A stretch of DNA of 64,000 nt from Rhizorhapis sp. SPR117 (GCF_021742065.1 NZ_JAKKIE010000016.1:7688-71687); one strand, 5' to 3'; counted from the first letter of the stretch, positions 35,401-43,404 are shown. Made by a program: numbers and translations. The notes: generated from the letters alone by a model not told the origin.

Positions 35401-36559
35401 ATGCGATCGCGGCGACCGTGCCGGATGCCGGGGCAGCCAGCGAACCAGTCGCGATGCTGTTCGCGTCGATGCTGGTCGCATTCACAACTTCGTTACCGCG
35501 AGCCAAAGCGTTCGCGGCATTGCGATCATTGTTGAGGGTCGAACCCACAACATCGCCGTCGATGGTGGCAAGGTAGCCGCCCACACCAGCCGCATCGCTA
35601 ATCGTGGAGCTGACACCAGCGGCCGTTGCACCGGAGAGTTCCTGGTTGGACGCGGTTGCGTAACCACCCATGGCGCTTGCAGCGCCACCGACCTGGGCAT
35701 TGCCGGTCGCCTCGTCGGCAAGCGTCAGGTCATTGCCAGCCACGCTCTGCTGATTCGATCCCGAATTCGCCACGGCGGTTGCCGTCTGGCTGTTATCCGT
35801 CAATTCGGCCGTGCTGTCGTTCAACGCGACGCCCGACGTGCCCGAACCGGTTTCGAGCTTGTTCAGTGAGGACACCGACACCGCGAGAGTGGAATCGACG
35901 CTCGACTGCGACGAACCGATACCCGAAGAACCGCTGCTGTTGTTGGCGCTGGCGTCGATCAAAGTCGAACCGGAGTTGAGGACGCCCGTAGCGGCGTTCC
36001 GGTTGCCAGCGATCGTGACCGTGCTGTCCGTCGCGCCATTGTCGATCGTGACGCCAAGGTCGGTGCCGTTGGAGACAGTTGCGGCCGTGCTGACATTCTG
36101 CTGGGTCAGCGCGACGCCAATGTCCGTGGTTGCGTTGACGGTCGCACCGGTCGTGGCGCCATTGGACGACGCATTTTCGGTCGCAAAGCCCGAACCCGCC
36201 ACATTGTTCAGATCGGCATTGACGGTAAGGTCAGCAGTGTTCGCATAGCCCGTTGCTGACGAGCTGTTACCTGTGGTGGGCGAGGAGCCGACAGTTACGG
36301 TGCTGTTTTCGAGGGCAAAATTGTCTTCATCATTGTTGGTGATGTCGGCGTTGATCGAGCCCTGCGTGTTGCCATTCAGCTCCTGACCCGCTGTAGGCGT
36401 GTTGAAGTCATTGAACTGCTGTTGGACAGTGATGGAGTTGGTTGAGGTTTGATCTTCGGATGGTGCCGCAGCTACAGGCGAGGCCGCCAATCCGGTGATG
36501 AGAGCCGTACCTGCGCCCGCAAGCAATGCAGAGCGCATTCTCCTGGATTTATTACTCAT
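32432..36559 (-). CDS. hfaD: HfaD-like repetitive secreted adhesin, copy 2
   Basis: A 1375-aa exported protein (signal peptide ending near SPVAA). The mature chain is dominated by Ala, Ser, Thr, Asn, Gly and Val and lacks Cys. It holds roughly 15-20 degenerate repeats with the core S-x-h-x-h-x-GN-xxx-A-x-x-GN-xx-N-xh, for example SSLSINGNALSAAAYGNSAT near the end and VALNGNSAASVAYGNAATNQ. It is about 350 residues longer than copy 1, consistent with repeat-number expansion. The C-terminal repeat is conserved between copies. Amyloid-like adhesin role as for copy 1, by analogy with Caulobacter HfaD. Confidence 0.65.
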   Translation of the reverse strand: MSNKSRRMRSALLAGAGTALITGLAASPVAAAPSEDQTSTNSITVQQQFNDFNTPTAGQELNGNTQGSINADITNNDEDNFALENSTVTVGSSPTTGNSSSATGYANTADLTVNADLNNVAGSGFATENASSNGATTGATVNATTDIGVALTQQNVSTAATVSNGTDLGVTIDNGATDSTVTIAGNRNAATGVLNSGSTLIDASANNSSGSSGIGSSQSSVDSTLAVSVSSLNKLETGSGTSGVALNDSTAELTDNSQTATAVANSGSNQQSVAGNDLTLADEATGNAQVGGAASAMGGYATASNQELSGATAAGVSSTISDAAGVGGYLATIDGDVVGSTLNNDRNAANALARGNEVVNATSIDANSIATGSLAAPASGTVAAIASQQSVTGTVAIDAAVTGAGTDGPMVSNVITGDLGANSAITASDNSVLANAVGNRGGNAISASATTIDTSGSEIGTAFDGNANAAFAVASQQTVSEGTTITAGLVDDVAAPAAGTSISTDIDGSVIDSSVASLGNTLTASVAGNQSLTGGNAVTLSGTNIATNAAVANVQSMDGDLAAAIGSEGTAAVPAGSVPFTFAGSSTGADGNYTFTGTAAGSAGDRDALAAAYPTLSFTYDTGVITIVADNQLSDISTFDAAYATLGSAGSPASGGVIVTVGNDITNSSVAVNGNATDGSVMGNSGTNRIVADATDLSGGSAMTAASSTVGGGTVQAIADLAVANTQSVGETAELTSNVGGVFGITAEGVTAPDDLSDVSDSTLSVSENTLDSAVTGNAVANSVGLSATNLSNTSALASSQQMDGVLSAQVADFTGAFAVIGRDVTSSSVLVDGNAISGATTGNDAANTLAVAGSSTLAAGDTTVGATADPSAGILDSDRVAAADHALTNVQGLGAGTLVTNVTAGYGISTLGAGAPGLDDDTSDIASSTLSVSDNVQSAMTTGNTAANVVGISGGSIATNGALLSVQTSGADSATATSTMSVAAPAANELSTLALNGNANSASSTVNAAENSMTVAAATNLASTTVDAGPPATEGANASLSGDATSDYVAAADYVVNNFQAVDAGTVAATATTDILNNDGGTDPAQFVTDGIQQSTVTVNGNATQANATSNRSVNSLALSANSTSASAGVLNQQESAAGVTATATTTAGVEVSGYEGGVTDPSPIDSSALTVAGNATTARAGGNTSTNSLSAAATAFANNSAGGSTSLDADRADSVSATFAVLNEQANSGPINAAANVTYGAGFNTLGDAPTVTNSAVALNGNSAASVAYGNAATNQLTFAALNSPVAGVVPTTTAIASNQLNTGNVTAATGALAGSLNINANSTGAGNNGPVSQSSLSINGNALSAAAYGNSATNTLTVGGNNVNVTVSHLIP

Positions 36560-36645
36560 TAAGATTCCTTTCGGTGGATATCAGTGAAATGATCTAATCT
36601 GTACGTGTGCAACTTCCGGGGGCTGTCCCCCCTGTGCTCTTCCTC

Positions 36646-38046
36646 CTATTTTCTGACCTGAATCTTCGCGATTTCCTGAAACCCCGGACCATCGCGATGA
36701 ATGGATGTGTCGGACTTGTCGGGCCGCCAGGCGACCGTGATGCCGCCAATGGGCACACCGCGATTGGCGAGTGCTGAAACCACCGCTGCGATGCGCTGAT
36801 CGAGCAGGCTGTCACGTTTCGCCGGATCCCAGTTTTCCGTGTCGCGCGCGACGATCATGAGATCGGTCGGACCGGTTGCCGCCCGTTGCGCCACGCGATC
36901 GAGCACGGACTGGCCAGCACCGGTCAACGTAGCATCACCAAACTCAAATCCAATCTGGAGCCCTGCGTCGCTTGCTGGTCCCGACGACCCGCCTCGATCA
37001 GTTCCAGTCGGTTGATTGAGCGAAGCCCCGGCCGGGGTCGAAGAACTAGTCTGACCAGCGGGAGCGGACGGAATTGCTACCTCGGCATTGGCAGGCTGGC
37101 GCAACGCCCGCCCTCGTAACTTGTCTGCAGGCAAATCTGGAATGGTTTCCAGCCGCTGACCCATGCAAGCCGCCGGATCGACTTTTGCAACCGCTGCCAC
37201 CAGCCGCATGGTCGCTTCCTCAAGCGCTGTACGGATACCAAGCTGCAAAGGCTCCTGACCCTTTGCACCAATATTGATGTCGAAAAGGTCGGTGCCGAAG
37301 AAGCGGAATACATCCGCTCCAATTTCATAGCCGCTAAACTGTTTTGTAAGACTGACTGTCTTTATTACCAACAAGGAGCGGGAATCAACTATACGAAGAT
37401 CAACTGCCACACTTTGAGTAAAAACTCGGGCCTTAGGTCCGATATTATTAATCTGAATTTCGCCACCGCCCGAACGAATATTGTAGTTTAGTTCCGTGAT
37501 TCCTCCAACGATATAATAGTCGGACTGAGTTATGGTCCCTCCGAAATATGGAAGCCACGGAACCCTGTTGCCATTGACCTCATGAGCATTGCCATCACCA
37601 AGCTGCCGCCGGTCCGTATAGGCAAGCTCCCGCTCGGCAACGGTCGGATCAAAGCGCTCGGCAATCCTCAGCGGACCACCGATTTTGCCGAGCGCTGAAT
37701 AGACCATTAACGCGCCGCCTTGGGTGATCGCGTTACCTTCGTTGATGGAATACTTGCCTGTATAGTCCTTGACGTCGCCCACGGCGATGACGCGCTGAGG
37801 ACCGCGACTGGCAATCAGTTGGTCGCCGAAGCACGCGAGCGCCGCTTCCATGGGGGAACGGTTATCGCGGACCGGCGGGCCAAGCGGAGTGGGCACCTCG
37901 CCGGGCGCAAGGCGCTGTGTGTCCAGCCCCGGATGCATGACCGCGCAGCCAGATACGCTTACCGCCGCTAAAGCGAGGACACTGGCGCGCACAAGCCGCC
38001 GGGGAAGGTTCGGTTTGCGTAACATTGTCTTGAATGCCTCTGACAT
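36646..38046 (-). CDS. hfaB: HfaB-like CsgG-type lipoprotein exporter, copy 2
   Basis: A 466-aa outer-membrane lipoprotein. Lipobox VSVSGC near residue 34; CsgG/HfaB core (AVGDVKDYTGKYSINEGNAI, DYYIVGGITELNYNIRSG, SLTKQFSGYEIGADVFRFFG); then a Ser/Pro/Thr-rich linker and an OmpA-like C-terminus (FEFGDATLTGAGQSVLDRVA, ARDTENWDPAKRDSLLDQRI). The core is strongly similar to copy 1, while the linker has diverged and is about 20 residues longer. The 37.3-37.6 kb part is noticeably less GC-rich than copy 1. ATG overlaps the hfaA stop by one base. Confidence 0.82.
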   Translation of the reverse strand: MSEAFKTMLRKPNLPRRLVRASVLALAAVSVSGCAVMHPGLDTQRLAPGEVPTPLGPPVRDNRSPMEAALACFGDQLIASRGPQRVIAVGDVKDYTGKYSINEGNAITQGGALMVYSALGKIGGPLRIAERFDPTVAERELAYTDRRQLGDGNAHEVNGNRVPWLPYFGGTITQSDYYIVGGITELNYNIRSGGGEIQINNIGPKARVFTQSVAVDLRIVDSRSLLVIKTVSLTKQFSGYEIGADVFRFFGTDLFDINIGAKGQEPLQLGIRTALEEATMRLVAAVAKVDPAACMGQRLETIPDLPADKLRGRALRQPANAEVAIPSAPAGQTSSSTPAGASLNQPTGTDRGGSSGPASDAGLQIGFEFGDATLTGAGQSVLDRVAQRAATGPTDLMIVARDTENWDPAKRDSLLDQRIAAVVSALANRGVPIGGITVAWRPDKSDTSIHRDGPGFQEIAKIQVRK

Positions 38047-38582
38047 CAGTTGAGGGCGCCGTATTGGCAGGCGGTCGAGCCTGACACCGAGGCCGTCTGA
38101 TCACCCGAGTTGATTTGATCGGTGTTCAGCGCCTGCTGATTGTTGCCGCGCACGCTGGTCGACTGATCGCCCGACGTGCTGGCATCGACCGAACCGGAGT
38201 TGTTCTGATCGGCCGAGGTGGACCCTGAACCCGAACCAAACCCACTGCTGGTAGAAGTGGAGTTCGCATTGCCGGTCGACGTCGACGAATGGCCGCTGGT
38301 CGATGGCGAGTTGGCGATGGCACTGGATGACGATGAGTTACCGACCGCGCTTGCCGCGACGGAACAATTATATTGGCGATCGATGTAAGTATTATAGACG
38401 GGTGCGGCGTAGGTGCCGTTCTGCTTCTTCTGCCTCAGATCTTCCAGATAGGCCTTGTTGACCTTGTCTGCGGACGTGTCGAATTGCCACGCGCCGTTCT
38501 CGCCAACATTGTTGGCAAGAAGTGGCGATGACGAAAGCAGCGCGACGACGAGCGCACCCGAAATTATGGGTGACGTTTTCAT
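38046..38582 (-). CDS. hfaA: HfaA-like holdfast-anchoring subunit, copy 2
   Basis: A 178-aa exported protein, the same length as copy 1. The signal peptide ends near SSPLLA. It shares the blocks AWQFDTSADKVN, APVYNTYIDRQYNC and NSGDQTASVSGSTAC, with a Ser/Thr/Asn-rich middle (GHSSTSTGNANSTSTSSGFG). The ATG overlaps the end of a weakly supported open frame upstream and begins the hfaA-hfaB-hfaD unit. Confidence 0.75.
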   Translation of the reverse strand: MKTSPIISGALVVALLSSSPLLANNVGENGAWQFDTSADKVNKAYLEDLRQKKQNGTYAAPVYNTYIDRQYNCSVAASAVGNSSSSSAIANSPSTSGHSSTSTGNANSTSTSSGFGSGSGSTSADQNNSGSVDASTSGDQSTSVRGNNQQALNTDQINSGDQTASVSGSTACQYGALN

Positions 38583-39019
38583 GCAAGAATACTCCGGGGA
38601 TCCGCTTTGAGGAGACGGAACTGATCGTTACAGGGCGGCGCGCACCATGGTGACGCGATGGAAACAGGAACGAGCCCCGCAGACGGTGCTGCGAGCGACT
38701 TGGGCGAGTGCGTTCCGGTGATAGGATATGGCGTGCGCGGCGCTTCTTTCGACGTCCTACGCACGCCACTCCAGCATCCTCTCCAGGAAGCTGTCAGGTG
38801 ATCGCCGCGTCCGGCGATCGACGGGTTCGGCGAGACGCACCACCGTAGGGGTCGCGCTTTTGTTGCGCTGGTCGGTGTTGCGCCTCGCCTCCCCAGGGTG
38901 CGACCCGAGGGAACCGGCAAGAAAGGGGGACAGCCGGGCTCGATCAGCGCCGTGAGGCCTGCGTTGCGGCCGTTCGGCGCCGTGGGCGCCGAAGCGTTCG
39001 GACGATGCGCCTTGCTCAT
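38579..39019 (-). CDS. Uncertain open frame, possibly frameshifted
   Basis: A 146-aa frame whose ATG overlaps the preceding stop (ATGA) and whose stop overlaps the hfaA ATG, but whose second half looks non-coding. From about 38900 another minus-strand frame reads better (EARRNTDQRNKSATPTVVRL, then SPDSFLERMLEWRA) and stops at 38757. The most economical reading is a gene of about 85-90 codons with a frameshift, followed by about 175 bp of leader for hfaA. Product unknown. Confidence 0.3.
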   Translation of the reverse strand: MSKAHRPNASAPTAPNGRNAGLTALIEPGCPPFLPVPSGRTLGRRGATPTSATKARPLRWCVSPNPSIAGRGDHLTASWRGCWSGVRRTSKEAPRTPYPITGTHSPKSLAAPSAGLVPVSIASPWCAPPCNDQFRLLKADPRSILA

Positions 39020-39270
39020 TGGAACAGCCACCACACGGCCCAGGCGATCACCACCCAGAATGGAAGGCCGATCATTCCAAAGGCGACGACCCATGCAGCG
39101 AGAAGGGAGGGCCCATCGTCGCGTGGGGGCTGGACGACAGCCATCGTCCATTCTTCACAGTGGCCGGAGGAGCCGGTGTTGACCCAGCACACATAGGCCC
39201 CCGATCCATCAATTGAGGACGGACGCTGCGCCGCGTCGGTCCCCACGGGGATTTCACGCAGGCCGTTCAT
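39016..39270 (-). CDS. Small membrane protein
   Basis: An 84-aa protein. The N-terminal half contains two Cys (AYVCWVNTGSSGHCEEW), and the C-terminal half is a long hydrophobic helix (LLAAWVVAFGMIGLPFWVVI) ending WAVWWLFQ. No family recognised. ATG at 39270 overlaps the preceding stop and its stop overlaps the following ATG (both ATGA), which supports reality despite its size. Confidence 0.55.
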   Translation of the reverse strand: MNGLREIPVGTDAAQRPSSIDGSGAYVCWVNTGSSGHCEEWTMAVVQPPRDDGPSLLAAWVVAFGMIGLPFWVVIAWAVWWLFQ

Positions 39271-39443
39271 ATCATTGCGCTCGCGACCTGGAGGATCAGC
39301 CACCACAGGATCGCACTCAACGGTATCGCGATCATGCAGCCTTTCATGAAGCGGCGGCCGTCAGGCGAGGGTATTATCTCGTCATCATTCCTGATCTCGC
39401 TACGCTGGAATCGCGCGTACCCTTCACTCCCCCGCCTGATCAT
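39267..39443 (-). CDS. Small single-span membrane protein
   Basis: A 58-aa protein with a charged N-terminal region (EGYARFQRSEIRNDDEIIP) and a C-terminal membrane helix (GCMIAIPLSAILWWLILQVA). Unknown family. ATGA overlaps at both ends place it in the chain running from the EAL gene towards hfaA. Confidence 0.5.
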   Translation of the reverse strand: MIRRGSEGYARFQRSEIRNDDEIIPSPDGRRFMKGCMIAIPLSAILWWLILQVASAMI

Positions 39444-39568
39444 GGCCGTCGCGCCTCCGTTGAAAGCTCGGCATTTCGGGTGACTGCGACCGCCGAATTG
39501 CCCGCCAGCAAGGAAGGATGCACAGACATCGACACCACGCCGCGGCTCAGGAAACGCGCGTTGATCAT
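39440..39568 (-). CDS. Tiny ORF in ATGA-coupled chain
   Basis: A 42-aa frame starting MINARFLSRGVVSM. No motif. It would be dismissed in isolation, but its start and stop both overlap neighbours by ATGA, so it is either a very small gene or a translational relay. Confidence 0.35.
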   Translation of the reverse strand: MINARFLSRGVVSMSVHPSLLAGNSAVAVTRNAELSTEARRP

Positions 39569-39828
39569 GAGGCGATCTCCGCCGGCAGCGCGAATGTGCA
39601 TGGAGTTCGGCGATCCATTTTGCCGCCGTCGATCGGCAGCAGGAGACAGGTCGTCTGACGGCGCGCGAGCGGCTCGATCAGGTCGATCGCGAACTGGACG
39701 TGTGGAGCGGCAAGATCAGCCGCACCGCCTGTAAGCATCCGCTGTGAGAGCTGGAGCGTCTTGAGCGCCTGGTGGAGCGGATGCGCCGCTTCGCCCCCAT
39801 GGCCCGTCATCTCTTCGACAGCCTTCAT
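39565..39828 (-). CDS. Small uncharacterised protein coupled to EAL gene
   Basis: An 87-aa helical protein (ALKTLQLSQRMLTGGAADLA, VQFAIDLIEPLARRQTTCLL) with one Cys. No family recognised. Its ATG overlaps the EAL gene stop (ATGA), so it is translationally coupled and may modulate the EAL protein. Confidence 0.5.
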   Translation of the reverse strand: MKAVEEMTGHGGEAAHPLHQALKTLQLSQRMLTGGAADLAAPHVQFAIDLIEPLARRQTTCLLLPIDGGKMDRRTPCTFALPAEIAS

Positions 39829-41225
39829 GACGGCCGGCCCGAGATGGGGGAGTTTACTGGCAGCTCCCTGAAACCGCGTGAAGACCCGCTGGCGACGCTC
39901 TCGGGTTCCCACCGCCAGGTCCGGGTCAGCCCAGGCCGCCCGTGACGACAACCCTGCTGCCACATTGCGCCCGCCTCGAGTGCGAGTTTGCACTGCTCGT
40001 CGCTCTCGACGCCTTCGACGACCACGATGGAGGCCAGCGCATCGGCCAGCCCTACCAGATGCATGAAGGCGGCCCGGTCCCGTGGGGATTGTCCAGCGCG
40101 CGCGAGGAAGAAACGATCGATCTTCGCAATGTCGGGCTTCAAAGCCAGAAGCTGCCTTACCGAAGCAAACCCGGTGCCGAAGTCGTCGACCGCAATCATG
40201 CAGCCCAGCGTGCGCATCCGCGATGCGAACGTCGCCGCCGCCGAGATGTTCGGGAAAGCGGTCGTCTCCGTGATCTCGATAACAAGGCGCTGCGCGACCG
40301 AACGGTCCGCCGCCAGACGCAGCTCGATATCCTGCCACCAGCCATCAAGTTGCGCGCTCTGCGCGGAGATATTGGCACCGAGCGTGACGCCTGGATTATT
40401 CTCGAGCTCCGCGATGACGGATGAGAGAATGTAGTGATCAAGGGCACGGACGAGCCCCAACCGCTCCAGGCCCTCGATCAGACCGCCCGGCGGATGGCTG
40501 TTGCCCTCATCGTCGACCAGACGGATCAGACATTCATGATACAGTACTCCATTCGCATCCCCCGCGCCGCGAACAGGCTGCCAGGCAAGCGCGACCTGGC
40601 GGCCCTCGCGTCGAGGCAGCGTGGAGCCCTCCTGGCCGTCGATTGCTGCGAAAAGAGCAGCCATTTGCTCGACATCGATCGCGCCGAACAATTCGGCCGC
40701 GGCAGCCATGTCGCCGCGATAGCGCACGGACCAGACCTCGCCATAATCGGGCGCATCGCCGGGAAAGCGGACACGCTCAAGAGCATGCAGGGCACAGGAG
40801 GCCAGTGCATCGGGTCCATCGTTAACCTCCGCTTCCACGCCGGCCCATGCTCCGGAGACAGCAAGGTGCAGTTGCTCGCCCGCGCATTCGAGGGGCACCA
40901 TCGCGATAGCGGCACAAAAGGAGTGTATCCAGCGTTCGCAGGCCTTTTCGAGCGGCAGCCCGCCAAGCAGGGCACGGTTCCACAGGAGCACTTCGAGCCG
41001 CCCGTCCGGCTCGGGCGTCACAAGGCCGTCGTCGCGGAAAAAATCCGCCAGGATTCCGTTGAGTTGACCAACCGCCGATCGCGCTACTTCCGGCCCATAA
41101 GCGCGCAGGATATGAGGGTAATTATCGATCCGAAAAACGAAGTGGATGCTCTGGACATCAGGGCGCCGGGCGCGAGGCCGCAGAAAGTGGATGCTTGCGC
41201 CCTTCTCCTCCGTTCTCCCTTCCAT
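39825..41225 (-). CDS. EAL-domain protein with degenerate GGDEF-like N-term
   Basis: A 466-aa protein. Residues about 25-200 resemble a degenerate GGDEF domain (FRIDNYPHILRAYG) without a GGDEF signature. The EAL domain follows: YHECLIRLVDD in place of E-A-L, GANISAQSA, VIEITETT, AVDDFGTGFASVRQLLALKP, IAKIDRFFL, VVVEGVES and QQGCRHGRP. Most metal-binding residues of c-di-GMP phosphodiesterases are present (Glu, Asn, Glu, DD, Lys, Glu), so it may hydrolyse c-di-GMP, though activity is not certain. It heads the chain leading to hfaA, which fits c-di-GMP control of adhesion. Soluble; no membrane helices. Confidence 0.82.
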   Translation of the reverse strand: MEGRTEEKGASIHFLRPRARRPDVQSIHFVFRIDNYPHILRAYGPEVARSAVGQLNGILADFFRDDGLVTPEPDGRLEVLLWNRALLGGLPLEKACERWIHSFCAAIAMVPLECAGEQLHLAVSGAWAGVEAEVNDGPDALASCALHALERVRFPGDAPDYGEVWSVRYRGDMAAAAELFGAIDVEQMAALFAAIDGQEGSTLPRREGRQVALAWQPVRGAGDANGVLYHECLIRLVDDEGNSHPPGGLIEGLERLGLVRALDHYILSSVIAELENNPGVTLGANISAQSAQLDGWWQDIELRLAADRSVAQRLVIEITETTAFPNISAAATFASRMRTLGCMIAVDDFGTGFASVRQLLALKPDIAKIDRFFLARAGQSPRDRAAFMHLVGLADALASIVVVEGVESDEQCKLALEAGAMWQQGCRHGRPGLTRTWRWEPESVASGSSRGFRELPVNSPISGRPS

Positions 41226-41275
41226 AGTCGCCCCCTTTGATCGAGCGAGAACATCGCCTGATTCTGCGACCGAAT

Positions 41276-42172
41276 ACCCAATTCTGTATCAGCGCCCGGT
41301 CATGACGCCGATGCAGGTCAAGCCGGCGGTGATCGCATAAAATTTAGAGGCGTCTCGAAAGCGGGGCCGATGACACCGTCGACGATCTACGATCGTGAAG
41401 GACAGCGAAAATATTTAACTCCAGCTGAAATGGATAATTTCCTGACAGCGGCCGAAGAAGAGGAGCTATCCGTACGCAGCTTTTGCTGGATGCTCGCTGT
41501 TACCGGCTGCCGTATTTCCGAAGCCCTCGCGATGACTGTCCGTAACGTCGACTTTGAAGCGAAGCATGTCATCATCCAGAGCCTGAAGAAGCGCGGAAAG
41601 CTGGTTTTCCGGGCTGTTCCGCTGCCCGCGAAGTTCCTCAAGGAGCTTGAAAAATGGTTCAGCGCCAGACCTTTGGACGACGCACGTCTTTGGCCCTGGT
41701 CACGGATGACCGGTTATCGGCGCATCTGCGAAGTAATGCAGAAGGCGCGGATATTCGGGAGCTACGCCAGCCCAAAGGGGTTGCGCCACGGCTTTGGCGT
41801 GAGGGCCATTCAGGCCAGTGTGCCGCTTACCCTCGTGCAGAAATGGCTCGGACACGCAGACATAAAGACCACCGCAATCTACACTTGCGCTATGGGTCCC
41901 GAAGAGCGTGAGATCGCGGCGCGCATGTGGCGCAGCTCCCGCGTCGGTTCGCACCCCGAACCCAAAAACGCGGTCCAGGCGGCCGATTGGACGGCAATCG
42001 AACCTGGTCTTAAAATGACCGAAAAAGATCGCGAGGAGCGGCGCTCCGACTCAAAAAAACCTCGCAGAACTGCGAGTTTCGCAGCGGCGCAGGGGTCTCC
42101 CGAAGCACCTGATGTCGCACGATTTTTACGCCTGGCGTTCAACTTCTATTGCCCTCTGATACAGAATTGGGT
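41276..42172. mobile_element. Recombinase gene flanked by 17-bp inverted repeats
   Basis: A perfect 17-bp inverted repeat bounds the recombinase gene: ACCCAATTCTGTATCAG at 41276-41292 and its reverse complement at 42156-42172. The unit is 897 bp, the size of a minimal insertion element. The right repeat falls inside the 3-prime end of the coding frame, which would extend outside the unit to 42197. No clear target-site duplication flanks it. The left end lies 50 bp upstream of the EAL gene. Confidence 0.6.
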
Positions 42173-42197
42173 ACAGTGTCACGCGGTTTCCCTTTAG
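41370..42197 (+). CDS. Tyrosine recombinase 1
   Basis: A 275-aa tyrosine recombinase consisting of the catalytic domain only. Box I Arg is in TGCRISEAL, the beta-sheet Lys in SLKKRGK, box II is KGLRHGFG (Lys replacing the usual His, with Arg retained), then LGHADIKTT and the nucleophile Tyr in AIYTCAMG. The core is intact; the last 60 residues differ from recombinase 2. Such short proteins lack the N-terminal core-binding domain and often act on fixed short sites. ATG 41370 has no strong ribosome-binding site. Confidence 0.85.
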   Translation: MTPSTIYDREGQRKYLTPAEMDNFLTAAEEEELSVRSFCWMLAVTGCRISEALAMTVRNVDFEAKHVIIQSLKKRGKLVFRAVPLPAKFLKELEKWFSARPLDDARLWPWSRMTGYRRICEVMQKARIFGSYASPKGLRHGFGVRAIQASVPLTLVQKWLGHADIKTTAIYTCAMGPEEREIAARMWRSSRVGSHPEPKNAVQAADWTAIEPGLKMTEKDREERRSDSKKPRRTASFAAAQGSPEAPDVARFLRLAFNFYCPLIQNWVQCHAVSL

Positions 42198-42796
42198 GTT
42201 TCATATACTTATCCTTCCATTCGCGGCAAGCTGCACATGCCGACGTTGTCATCGATTGCCGATGACCGGCACATTAAGGGAACGCATGCGTCCAGCCCAT
42301 CGACGCTGCACCTGATTGTCGCAAATGACGTGGATTACCGCCGGTTTTAGCGGTTTTTGGCCGTCGCCAAGCCAAGCGCACCGTGAGACAAGGCGTGTGT
42401 GGGACAAGGTGGGACAATGACGTGCATGAAGCGCACGATTTTTCGGGTGCTGCAAGCCGTCAGGCGCGCAGCGCGTTGTACATTTGGCCAGTCAGTTCAT
42501 GCGATCAGCCGACAGGCTTTGGACAGGTGCGTCGGACCCCGATCTGAAGCGCTTGAGGCAACCGCCATCGGAGTTCATCGGAAAGAAAATTTGCGCAGGT
42601 GCGAACATCAGCAGGCGCATGCGGTGGAACCGGGCCGGTCAGGCCGGCCCGGAACTCTCGAGGGTAATTCTACGCCCGCCGGAACCTGAAAGAGGAAAGG
42701 CGGGCTCCACATCTCGCGATGCGTACGAGTTGCGCAGCGCCGGGATCCAGCCTCGCTGGCCCCAGCTTGCGACTGCGTGGAGGGAGAGCGCGCGCT
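42198..42796. other. Gene-poor stretch between recombinases, part 1
   Basis: About 600 bp between the two convergent recombinases. Plus-strand open frames here have shadow-like composition and no motif, so I do not call a gene. May contain degraded sequence. Confidence 0.5.
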
Positions 42797-42997
42797 TTAC
42801 GATCCGGCGGATGATCGCATGGCGCCTGCGAGAGTGGTAATTTCGTGGTGCGACATTTCCAGGTTTCCGTTGTTCTCCAACTTGTTCGCCGCGGCGTGCA
42901 CGATTTCGCTATCGAGCACTCCCGATGCGACGAGCATCGAAAGGGTGGTTTGGGCTAGTGCAAAAGCAACACGGCCCGCGTCAATTTCGGCGGCCAT
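42797..42997 (-). CDS. Small hypothetical protein
   Basis: A 66-aa helical protein (AFALAQTTLSMLVASGVLD, AAANKLENNGNLEMSHHEIT). No family recognised. A plausible small gene because its composition is protein-like and it has an ATG at 42997 preceded by GGAG, but it stands alone between the recombinases. Confidence 0.45.
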   Translation of the reverse strand: MAAEIDAGRVAFALAQTTLSMLVASGVLDSEIVHAAANKLENNGNLEMSHHEITTLAGAMRSSAGS

Positions 42998-43404
42998 GAC
43001 AGGCTCCTCATTTCAAATTTTTGACGGAACGACAGTGCCTTACGCCCAGGCGGCGTTTACACGGCAATGTCCTTTGCTAGCGTCTACCGCTTTTCGAGCG
43101 ATGTCACGGCCCAATCGGTAAAGGACCGCGAGGCTGCGTTGAACGTCCCGGAAGATCGAAGAGATTAGACCGAGCGCGCTGTCTGACCGACGATTCGAAG
43201 TTATTCAATGGCATGGGTCGCGCTTCGACAAGCATCCGCTCCCGATCGACCTTTGTCGCGGTCGAATGCTACCCGCACCGGCTTGCCGACAATGAGGACC
43301 TGCCTCGCACGTTCGCTGCAAGTCACAAAAGAACCCGACCAAGAGCCGTCCCATTTGCTACGGAAGGCTCGGCCGTCCGCGCGAAGCCGTCGAGTTGCTC
43401 GGCG
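42998..43404. other. Gene-poor stretch between recombinases, part 2
   Basis: About 400 bp with no convincing gene, promoter or repeat. It ends at the stop of recombinase 2. Confidence 0.5.

Noticed and set aside
42399..42840. Overlapping plus-strand frames between the recombinases
   Set aside because: No motif, shadow-like residues, no plausible ribosome-binding site.
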